Positions 25,946-33,612 of a stretch of DNA of 64,000 nt are shown in pieces. The stretch lies in assembly GCA_024230435.1 (NCBI GenBank), contig JAAERL010000131.1, forward strand, positions 56,843 through 120,842, given 5' to 3'. How positions within the stretch are numbered: the stretch's first letter is position 1; each line of letters opens with the position of its first letter. The translations under genes were made by a program, and so were the position numbers. The notes below the pieces were generated by a model that was not told the origin of the DNA, made no database searches, and saw only the letters and a program-made list of their open reading frames with translations. The stretch is from Desulfobacteraceae bacterium (GTDB lineage Bacteria > Desulfobacterota > Desulfobacteria > Desulfobacterales > Desulfosarcinaceae).

Positions 25946-26767
25946 TCAATCCAGGATATCCCGATTCATCTTACCGCTGCAATAACCCTCTAAATCCAGA
26001 CATACATAATTATATCCGATATCTCTAAGGCCCGTTGCAATTTGATCCCGAACCCCGTTCCGGCTCATTTCACAGATATCTTCACGGGCAACCTCTATTC
26101 TGGCGAGCTGATCATGATGCCGCACCCGTACATTTGTAAAGCCCAGCGCCTTTAAAAAAGCCTCGGATTTTTCAATGCAGGTTAACACAGAGGCTGTAAT
26201 GTTTTGGCCATATGGAATACGGCTTGCTAAACAAGCCATTGCCGGCTTATTCCAATTGGGCAGCCCCATCTGCCTGGCCATTTGCCTGATATCAAACTTG
26301 GTCAGGCCTGCTTGAATCAGCGGCTGCTTTATCCCCTGCTCCTGCGCAGCCCGAAAACCAGGCCTGAAATCCTGCAAATCATCCATATTTGCGCCATGAC
26401 AAAAATTGTCAATATTGACGGCGGTATCGAGCATGCGCAAGCTCTTAAATAAATCGCTTTTGCAGTAATAGCAGCGTTCGGATGAATTGGCTCTGAACAT
26501 TGGATTATCCAACGGTTTTGTATCAAAAAAAACATGCTTTACGTCAAAACGACTGCATAGCTGCGCAGCCTCTTGTTGCTCGAAAAAAGGATGAATAACC
26601 GACCTGGCTGTAAACGCTGTCACTTTTTTACCCAAAACATGTTTTGCCGCCGCTAACAGCAAGGTGCTGTCAACCCCGCCCGAAAAAGCGATACCCAAAG
26701 ATGCGTACCCGTTTATAATTTCGAACAAACACTGCTTCTTAGCAGTCAGTGATAGTGATGAAGCCAT
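25946..26767 (-). CDS. larE: LarE-type ATP-dependent sulfur transferase
   Basis: 273 residues with the PP-loop SGGVDS (29-34), the ERCYYCKSDLF pair of Cys (about 98-101) and ACLASRIPYG (Cys about 177). LarE builds the nickel-pincer cofactor of lactate racemase, adding sulfur to a pyridinium adenylate. Members with one Cys sacrifice it; those with three Cys, as here, are reported to hold a [4Fe-4S] cluster that acts as sulfur carrier. No larA, larB or larC lies in the window. AAGG precedes the ATG. Confidence 0.9.
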   Translation of the reverse strand: MASSLSLTAKKQCLFEIINGYASLGIAFSGGVDSTLLLAAAKHVLGKKVTAFTARSVIHPFFEQQEAAQLCSRFDVKHVFFDTKPLDNPMFRANSSERCYYCKSDLFKSLRMLDTAVNIDNFCHGANMDDLQDFRPGFRAAQEQGIKQPLIQAGLTKFDIRQMARQMGLPNWNKPAMACLASRIPYGQNITASVLTCIEKSEAFLKALGFTNVRVRHHDQLARIEVAREDICEMSRNGVRDQIATGLRDIGYNYVCLDLEGYCSGKMNRDILD

Positions 26768-27094
26768 AAATTAAAGCCTTATAAGAGTTATAGCCGAAAC
26801 GATATTACACACAACGTATTTGCACCTTGCACACTCTAAAGCCATGATTTTCGCTCAAAAAATCCGAAATACCAATAATAAAATTAAAACACGTCTTAAA
26901 TTTGAATCTTCAATACACGAAAACGGTAATCGACTTGTGTGACAATCTGTATTATGTCTGTATAAGGAAGGCTTTTGATAAGGCCTGTATTTTGACTAAA
27001 AGGGTTTACAATGCATAGTCAATCCTTTATATGTATTTGAACATTATAGATATGCACACTAGCAACTAAAGCTTTAAGTTTAAGGGGAGCTCTG

Positions 27095-28366
27095 ATGGGC
27101 AAAAACAGTTTAATTAAATCTACTGACAAAAAAAAGACTAAACCAAAAGCCGGGACCGGTACAAAAAAGAAAACTGCTGCAAAATCCTCAAAAGCTACAA
27201 CCAGGGCAGCTAGCCGGAAAAAAACGGCACCCAAGAAAACCGCCCCTAAAAGCACTGCAAATGTTTCGGCCAAAAAGGTTAGCCTAAAAAAACTTATTTT
27301 TAAAAAATTCGAACCCTTGACTAAACCTAAAAAACCAATATCCATGCCGGACAAATCCTTAAAGATCAAACCGGCTCCCCCTTTCATTACCGCCGCCGAT
27401 TCGGCGGAAGCGCAACGCATCCGGAAGTTGCTCAAAACTCAATTCAGCATGCAAGAGATTAAAGCAGCGGCAAAACAACCGCCGGAACCGAAAGCCGCGC
27501 CTGAACCCAAGAAAACACCAAAACCGAAAGCTGCATCCATGCCTGAAAAAGACACTGGCAAAGCCAAAAAAGCTAAGAAAAAACCGGCTAAAATCAAACC
27601 AATCGTCACAACTGCGGACTCCGTGGATACAACAGAGGATGAACCGGATCCTGTAACTCGGTATTTCAAATTCATTATTGCCGGATTTACCCTTATTATT
27701 TGCCTTCTTTTAGGGGCCAGCGCCAAAAATAATGCCAAATTTTATATTAAGCCAGCGGCCGATTATATTGAAATCTGGCGAGGCAACTTCTCACCGACCG
27801 GAAAACGTTTTTTCGTTGTATTGCATGGCGTGCCGGCTCCGGATGAAATCAAACCGGTCTATTCGCGCAACGAGGTTTATCCTCTTATATTTAATTATTA
27901 TCTGAACAAGGCAGACGCTTTGCTGGATGTTTCCGGATTGCCCGATTACGAAGAAATTCAAAAATATATCTATAAAGCCAACGATTTTACCGTAAGCCAA
28001 AAAATGACGGATTCTGCAAATATTCGTTTAGACACCATCGAACGAATGGCAATTTTGTATAAGGCGGATGTCGCCTTCAGCAAAGATACCGTTGAATCCC
28101 TGGATGCAGCCCTGGATTATCTTTACTCGGCAAAAAAACTCTCAACCGATGAAGATCAGATTGCTTTGATTGACAAAAAAATAGCTGCCGCCAAAAGCCG
28201 CCGGTCAGCGCTGGAAGCTCAAAAAAAGGCTTCTGAGAAAAAGGCTTCTGAGAAAAAGGCTTCTGAAAAAAAGGCTTCTGAGAAAAAGGCTTCTGAAAAA
28301 AAGGCTTCTGAAAAAAAGGCTTCTGAGAAACCTAAAGAAAAATCGGCTGAACCCGAAACGGAATAG
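27095..28366 (+). CDS. Histone-H1-like, Lys/Ala/Pro-rich single-pass membrane protein
   Basis: 423 residues; the ATG follows AAGGGGAGCTCTG. Residues 1-190 are extremely Lys/Ala/Thr/Pro-rich (TKKKTAAKSSKATTRAAS), resembling bacterial histone H1-like tails. One transmembrane helix follows at about 196-213 (FIIAGFTLIICLLLGASA). The C-terminal part is helical, with a possible TPR-like region (residues 270-360), and ends in seven KKASE repeats and an acidic tip. Topology inference: the basic tail is cytoplasmic, perhaps DNA- or phospholipid-binding, and the C-terminal part periplasmic. I do not recognise a function. Confidence 0.7.
   Translation: MGKNSLIKSTDKKKTKPKAGTGTKKKTAAKSSKATTRAASRKKTAPKKTAPKSTANVSAKKVSLKKLIFKKFEPLTKPKKPISMPDKSLKIKPAPPFITAADSAEAQRIRKLLKTQFSMQEIKAAAKQPPEPKAAPEPKKTPKPKAASMPEKDTGKAKKAKKKPAKIKPIVTTADSVDTTEDEPDPVTRYFKFIIAGFTLIICLLLGASAKNNAKFYIKPAADYIEIWRGNFSPTGKRFFVVLHGVPAPDEIKPVYSRNEVYPLIFNYYLNKADALLDVSGLPDYEEIQKYIYKANDFTVSQKMTDSANIRLDTIERMAILYKADVAFSKDTVESLDAALDYLYSAKKLSTDEDQIALIDKKIAAAKSRRSALEAQKKASEKKASEKKASEKKASEKKASEKKASEKKASEKPKEKSAEPETE
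28221..28330 (+). repeat. In-frame 15-bp tandem repeat encoding KKASE
   Basis: About seven copies of a GCTTCTGAGAAAAAG unit with one-base G/A variants at the wobble position. They sit at the 3' end of the Lys-rich protein gene. Copy-number change would add or remove five residues without shifting the frame. Confidence 0.9.
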
Positions 28367-28419
28367 CAAATTTTACATCCGGCAATGAAAATATGCGGAT
28401 GTAATAAAATCAGATTATT

Positions 28420-28467
28420 AAAAAGCCCACGCAAGGATTTTCGAAAATGCTTCGTGGGCTTTATTTT
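28420..28467. terminator. Bidirectional intrinsic terminator
   Basis: AAAGCCCACG (28422-28431) pairs with CGTGGGCTTT (28453-28462), extended inward by AAG/CTT and ATTTT/AAAAT-type pairs, with A-tract before and TATTTTT after. It lies between the convergent Lys-rich gene and the helicase gene. Confidence 0.85.
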
Positions 28468-28475
28468 TACTATGA

Positions 28476-30335
28476 TCAATCAGGCAAACAACTCTCGATC
28501 TCATATAAAAAGCGGCTCTTCGGATTCATCTGCCCCCTGCGATATTGCGCCGAGGTAAGAAATAAATAACGTTCAGCACGAGTCATTGAAACATACATCA
28601 AGCGACGCTCTTCTTCCAACTCGGCAGCCGATTCCATGGATTTCCAGTGGGGAAACAACTGCTCTTCGCATCCAATTACAAATACAAGTTTATACTCAAG
28701 ACCTTTTGAAGCATGAATGGTGGAAAGTTTCACACCATATTTATCATCATTGTCTTCTTCCTCTTTATCTTCCTTGACTAAAGACGCCTCTTCAAGAAAA
28801 TCAATCAGCGAATCATGTTTTGAGGCCGAATAAATTAACTGATCTATATTTTCCTGCCGTGTGGTCATATCATTTTTATTTCCCTTGGTGTAACTTTCCA
28901 GATGTTCCATATAATTTACATCCGTAATGACCTTACGAATGGCTTTAGCAGGTTTGAGCAGCTTTATTTCATCTATGAGATTAAGATAAGATTTAAGGGC
29001 GTTGTGCAATTTGGCAGACATGACTTTCCTGGCTACTGCACAACGAGTCGCTTCCAGCAGGGCCATGTCCCCGCTTTGAAGAGTCGCAATCTTTTTTAAG
29101 GTTCCGGGACCCACCCCCCTTTTCGGAATATTGATACTGCGCTCGAAGGAGATATTGTCTTTTTCAAACTGGGCTACATTGAGATAGGCTACCAGATCCA
29201 GTATTTCCTTACGCTCGAAAAAGCCTTTACCTCCCATCATTTGGTAAGGGATATCTTTTGATCTGAAAATCTGCTCAAACGATAAAGAACAAAACTTTGT
29301 GCGGTACAATACCGCCATGCTATCATAGGGAATTCCGGACTTATGAAAAACACGCACTTTTGATGCAACCCACCCGGCTTCTTGATTTTCATCGAAAAAA
29401 CTATGAATTTCAACTACACCGCCATGTTTTTGAGAAAAACATTTTTTGTCAACACGCACCTCGTTTTTACCGATCACTTGATTTGCGACTTGAACAATCT
29501 CATCAGCAGATCGAAAATTTTCTTCCAATCTGAAAAGCTTTGCCCCTGGATATTTTTTTTCAAAAGAAAGAAAATGGCTGATGTTGCTTCCACGAAACGA
29601 ATAGATGGCTTGCCAATCGTCTCCAACACAAAAAAGATTGCCGTTGCTCGTCAGTAAACTTGTCAGCTCTTCCTGCAAATTGTTGGTATCCTGGTATTCG
29701 TCCACCAAAACGTACCTGAACAAATTCTGATAATACTGCCGAACGGATTTGTGATCCTTTAACAAATTACGGGTAATTAATAATATGTTATCGAAATCAA
29801 CGGCTGAGGCGCGTAAAAGTTCAGTCTCGTAGCTTTGATAAATTTCAGCCAAGGGGATAACGTAGGCATGGGTTGGATTTTCATCGAAATAAGCATCCGG
29901 ATTGGCGGAGTTTTTGGCAAGTGACAATTTATATAAAACAGGCCGGGTATGTTTTTTATCGTAATTTTTTTGAATCAGTATCTCTTTAACGATCTTTTCC
30001 TGCTGATACGGCTGGTAAATTTGAGGTGACGAATCAAATCCGGCTAATTTATAGTGTTTTTTCAAAATCTGAAGGCATGCACTATGATAGGTTCGCACCC
30101 AGAAAAACCTGCTCAGACCGAAGCCGGTCATGTCAATCAACCTGCTCTTCATTTCATCGGCGGCTTTGTTTGTAAAAGTTATTGCCAAAATCCTTTCAGG
30201 ATCATATCCGCTTTCGATCAGATGAAGAAACTTGGCTGTCAAAGTTCGTGTTTTTCCTGAACCGGCTCCGGCAACCACAAGTGCTGGAGTCCCCAAATGC
30301 ATTACAGCCTCATGTTGCTGCTGAGTAAGAGACAT
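28476..30335 (-). CDS. UvrD/Rep-family superfamily 1 DNA helicase
   Basis: 619 residues; the ATG follows AAGGATGATCGT. Motifs: Q-motif NxQQHEAV-type start, Walker A GAGSGKTRTL, Ia TFTNKAADEM, motif II DEYQDTN, QAIYSFRGS, VALYRT-type, and STIHASKGLEYKLVFVI with late MTRAERYLFLT. Its length is slightly short of PcrA/UvrD (about 700), mainly lacking a C-terminal extension, so it is closer to Rep. It unwinds DNA 3'-5' in repair or replication restart. Confidence 0.93.
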   Translation of the reverse strand: MSLTQQQHEAVMHLGTPALVVAGAGSGKTRTLTAKFLHLIESGYDPERILAITFTNKAADEMKSRLIDMTGFGLSRFFWVRTYHSACLQILKKHYKLAGFDSSPQIYQPYQQEKIVKEILIQKNYDKKHTRPVLYKLSLAKNSANPDAYFDENPTHAYVIPLAEIYQSYETELLRASAVDFDNILLITRNLLKDHKSVRQYYQNLFRYVLVDEYQDTNNLQEELTSLLTSNGNLFCVGDDWQAIYSFRGSNISHFLSFEKKYPGAKLFRLEENFRSADEIVQVANQVIGKNEVRVDKKCFSQKHGGVVEIHSFFDENQEAGWVASKVRVFHKSGIPYDSMAVLYRTKFCSLSFEQIFRSKDIPYQMMGGKGFFERKEILDLVAYLNVAQFEKDNISFERSINIPKRGVGPGTLKKIATLQSGDMALLEATRCAVARKVMSAKLHNALKSYLNLIDEIKLLKPAKAIRKVITDVNYMEHLESYTKGNKNDMTTRQENIDQLIYSASKHDSLIDFLEEASLVKEDKEEEDNDDKYGVKLSTIHASKGLEYKLVFVIGCEEQLFPHWKSMESAAELEEERRLMYVSMTRAERYLFLTSAQYRRGQMNPKSRFLYEIESCLPD

Positions 30336-30721
30336 ACGATCATCCTTATCGTGTTTATTTTTTCAAAAAAAGGGTAAAACTGATAAGCTCAAAAATCTAA
30401 ATAGGTATTTTTGGCAATACAAACAATATGTTTACCTTGAAACGGCTTATACGTTTCCCACTAACCAAGATAAATAACCACATTAATTGCATTCACGCCA
30501 GTTTTTTCTATTCCTGCAGTGATAATTACACAGACACAGCCTTAAGTCTGCAACGGCGCGATTTGTTCCGGGTACAATATGCAGCACCTCACCAATTCTC
30601 TATAATTAGTATATTGTACGGCAAGTCAGCAAGTTACGTTGCAAAATTAATCTTTAATAAATTTAAAGGCAAAGCCTTTGTGACTCCATCGGGATAAAAC
30701 ATTGATGCCTATACCGGATCT

Positions 30722-30895
30722 ATGCGATCTGCTGAAAAAAAATATACCATCTTAACGGGCTTGGTTTTAACATCGGCCATCGAAAAAATAGTTATTGCGA
30801 TGAATATGTGCTTAAACCGGTTAGAACGCGAAGGCAAAACCTTCATTGTGAGCGAAATCGATCAGGTCCGGGGATGGCCAGCCTTTTTTCGCTAA
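30722..30895 (+). CDS. Possible 57-residue small ORF
   Basis: ATG to TAA encoding MRSAEKKYTILTGLVLTSA, ending in EIDQVRGWPAFFR. No family is recognised and there is no strong Shine-Dalgarno. It may be a gene remnant or chance. Confidence 0.2.
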   Translation: MRSAEKKYTILTGLVLTSAIEKIVIAMNMCLNRLEREGKTFIVSEIDQVRGWPAFFR

Positions 30896-31090
30896 ATTTT
30901 CTATTTTCTAAACAAACTCTTAGATAATAACTTTTTTTAAATATGAAATAAAATACTCATCCAATAGGTAATTTGGGTAATTTATTTCATTGATTACAGC
31001 AGCGGCATTTATACTTAACTGATTGCAGATCATAGATTAACATTTTGATAACATGCAACTTTTAAACTAGATAAAAAAAGTCATCTGGCA

Positions 31091-31106
31091 TGGCATTCCG
31101 TTTGCA
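31091..31106 (+). promoter_or_regulatory. Candidate sigma-54 promoter for the exopolysaccharide locus
   Basis: TGGCATTCCGTTTGCA: GG and GC separated by 10 bases with TTTGCA at -12. It lies about 310 bp before the first gene, so a long 5' leader is implied. Sigma-54 control of exopolysaccharide loci is known in other Gram-negative bacteria; here it is an inference. Confidence 0.5.
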
Positions 31107-31417
31107 GTACTCTTTTTGCAAATTCAACTTCACACAACTGTTTTGAACTATCTTATTTGCGTTACAATTCTAGGTCCAAAATGATCGGCTATTGCGTTGT
31201 ACGTTTTTACGGCAGGTTCACCAATCTCTTCTGTGCGGCCATTCTTATATTTACTGCTTCTGAATTCTCCTGATCTCTTAATCTCCATATTGCGTTTGTA
31301 ACATACTTATTTTTTCCTGCATGGATTATACTATTTTTTTCCAAAAAGGAACTATTTTTCCATGCAACTTATCAGGCGGATACAGCAATGTAAACCACCA
31401 GGCGGAGCTTTTTTCAC

Positions 31418-32635
31418 ATGAGAATTCCCAATAGATCATCAATTTTAAATCCTTCAGGATTTTTTAGAATTTCAGTATTTTTAGCCGCCTTATTGAGCAT
31501 ACCTTCATTATCTTTTTCCGGCGATGGTATTGAATGGGAGCGTTTTCGAATATCTCCCGCACTTTCTGTTTCACAAAGCTACAGCGACAATATATATCTT
31601 TCACAAAGCGATGAGACAGATGATTTTATTACTACCATTACACCTGAATTGACTCTTGATTTCGCCATTGCGCAAAAAAACTATTTATCCTTAAGCTACC
31701 GCGGAAATTTTTTATCTTATGCTGACGTAAATAATTTCAAAAAAAATCATCATCTGGGATCTTTATCGTTTAATAGCAAAACGGCTAAGGGCTCCCATTT
31801 TATTGCAGGGTTATCGGCTCAAGACACTGCCATTGCGCCTTTTTCCAAAGATGAGCGGTCAAAAGATTATATGGATCAACGCGCATTTTCGGATATTTTG
31901 CTAATGATTGGAAGTTTAACGGAAATTGGCGGCGGATATGTCTACAACAAAGTTGAATTTGATAAACTTGAATTTAGTGATGATGACTTTACACGAAACA
32001 CTGTGGATCTTCATGTGCTTTATAAGCGTTCTCTTGTATGGCCCCTTTTGCTTCAATATCGTTACATCGGCCAAGACAATAACGATTTAGGTACAATCAA
32101 TACCGATTTTCAAACCCACACGGTTTTTACAGGTGCGCGCTGGAGACCCGCCATGAAACTCTCCGGCGCATTAAGACTTGGTTATACATGGGCGATTTTC
32201 GATGAAACAGGCGAGCCTGATGGACAGGATTTCAGTTCATATGCCATAGATAGCAGTTTGGTTTATGAACTTTCTGATATAACCCGTTTTATATTTACGG
32301 CAGAACGCGCGGTTCAACAGCCCACCAGAAGCGCCCGTGAATCAGGCGATTACTTTATTTTTACTTCTACAGGATTGACAATCTCTCACAAAACATGGCC
32401 AAAAATTACAACCGAGCTCGATTTTTTGTACCGATTCAAAAATTATAAAGCAATTCAAGGGTCCACAACAATTCGTAAAGACAGATTTTATCGCGCAGGC
32501 GTTTCAGCCGACTATGACTTGCGAAACTGGATTACATTTTCATTAGGCTATCGCTACCAGCATAACAGCTCCGATATTTTATCTGAAGATTATTCTGAGA
32601 ACTTTATAACATTCACTGTTTCCCTGAGCATGTAG
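31418..32635 (+). CDS. Outer-membrane beta-barrel protein, putative polysaccharide export porin
   Basis: 405 residues with a signal peptide (ISVFLAALLSIPSLSFSGD). The rest alternates amphipathic beta strands with aromatic ends: LSVSQSYSDNIYLS, LTLDFAIAQKNYLSLSYRG, FSLGYRYQHNSSD, ending in a C-terminal strand FITFTVSLSM. This is typical of the outer-membrane barrels that open Wzx/Wzy exopolysaccharide loci. It is followed by an OPX protein without its own outer-membrane helix, so the two probably form one translocon. The start ATG has no strong Shine-Dalgarno. Confidence 0.82.
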   Translation: MRIPNRSSILNPSGFFRISVFLAALLSIPSLSFSGDGIEWERFRISPALSVSQSYSDNIYLSQSDETDDFITTITPELTLDFAIAQKNYLSLSYRGNFLSYADVNNFKKNHHLGSLSFNSKTAKGSHFIAGLSAQDTAIAPFSKDERSKDYMDQRAFSDILLMIGSLTEIGGGYVYNKVEFDKLEFSDDDFTRNTVDLHVLYKRSLVWPLLLQYRYIGQDNNDLGTINTDFQTHTVFTGARWRPAMKLSGALRLGYTWAIFDETGEPDGQDFSSYAIDSSLVYELSDITRFIFTAERAVQQPTRSARESGDYFIFTSTGLTISHKTWPKITTELDFLYRFKNYKAIQGSTTIRKDRFYRAGVSADYDLRNWITFSLGYRYQHNSSDILSEDYSENFITFTVSLSM

Positions 32636-32718
32636 CTTCCGGCATTAATGCCGGGCCGATAGAGTAAAAAAATACAATAATCAAGTCATTTTATTCTTAT
32701 TGGGTAAAGGATGGAATC

Positions 32719-33573
32719 ATGAAAAAATTTTTCCGGCATACATTCGTTTTGATTTGGACGATAAGTGTAATTGTCTTATTATCATCAAAGCCAGTGCTTT
32801 CTTTAAGCAGCTCAAAAGGTGACTATATTGTGGGTCCGGGAGACATTCTGCAAATTCAGGTATGGGATAACGATGATTTAAACCGAACGATTGAGTTATC
32901 CCAACAAGGTTCATTCACCTTCCCTTTTGTTGGTAAAGTAAAAGCAGCGAACTTGACGGTCTTTCAAATTGAAAAACTTTTAACTCGCAGGTTATCCGAT
33001 GGTTATCTGGTAGCACCCCAAGTCAATATCACTGTGTCCGAATACCAGAATCAAAAAGTTTTTCTGTTCGGAGAAATAAAAAGGCCTGGAAGTTTTATAT
33101 TAAAACGCCGCAGCCATCTTATGGAATTAATTTCAGAAGCCGGAGGATTTACTGAGCAAAGGGGTTCCGCATGCGTCATCGTCCGCCCTGAAGCCCGAAC
33201 ACACAGAACAAAGCCCATTTCAATTCATGACGCAAAAAAGAGCGAAATTATAGAAATTAATATAGACAAATTGATTTCGGGCGCTGCGGATACCCCTGCC
33301 TTCTATATTCAACCGGGAGATTCTATTTATATTGGTGAATCGGAAAAAATCTATGTAACCGGTGAAGTAAGGCTACCCGGCAAATTAAATTGGAAAAAAG
33401 GCCTTACGGTTCGTGAGGCTGTTTCCTTGGCCGGGGGCGGCACTGCCAGGGCATCGGTTAATCGAATCAGGATTATACGAAATAAAAATGGTGTAGAAAA
33501 AATGATTAAACCTAAATTGAATGATCCGGTATTGCCGAACGATATCATTAAAGTACCTGAAAGCTTTTTTTGA
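32719..33573 (+). CDS. OPX (Wza-type) polysaccharide export protein, short class
   Basis: 284 residues; the ATG follows AAAGGATGG. The signal peptide lacks a lipobox Cys. The Poly_export domain starts YIVGPGDILQIQVWDNDDL, and two SLBB domains follow (KVFLFGEIKRPGSF about 115 and KIYVTGEVRLPGKLNW about 210). The protein ends immediately after the second SLBB (VPESFF), so the C-terminal amphipathic helix that forms the Wza outer-membrane pore is missing. It therefore needs a partner barrel, the gene upstream. Confidence 0.93.
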   Translation: MKKFFRHTFVLIWTISVIVLLSSKPVLSLSSSKGDYIVGPGDILQIQVWDNDDLNRTIELSQQGSFTFPFVGKVKAANLTVFQIEKLLTRRLSDGYLVAPQVNITVSEYQNQKVFLFGEIKRPGSFILKRRSHLMELISEAGGFTEQRGSACVIVRPEARTHRTKPISIHDAKKSEIIEINIDKLISGAADTPAFYIQPGDSIYIGESEKIYVTGEVRLPGKLNWKKGLTVREAVSLAGGGTARASVNRIRIIRNKNGVEKMIKPKLNDPVLPNDIIKVPESFF

Positions 33574-33612
33574 TCGAATCCAACTTCTAAAAAAAAATGG
33601 AGTAAACCAATC

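Larger units (their letters stand above)
30336..31417. other. 1.08-kb intergenic region upstream of the exopolysaccharide locus
   Basis: AT-rich with no convincing gene. It holds a 57-codon frame (30722-30895), a fragment at about 30612-30642 sharing CAAGTTACGTT with 15768-15778, the string AATATACCATCTT (30741-30753) also found in the repeat ends, and a sigma-54-like promoter at 31091. It may be regulatory leader sequence for the locus. Confidence 0.6.

Noticed and set aside
25727..26767. Small RHH-like gene as an antitoxin of a toxin-antitoxin pair
   Set aside because: The only adjacent gene is convergent larE, so no toxin partner exists.
28221..28330. Short tandem repeats as a CRISPR array
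   Set aside because: 15-bp in-frame coding repeats without spacers.
30428..30697. 89-codon frame upstream of the exopolysaccharide locus
   Set aside because: No family, low-complexity composition and no ribosome site.
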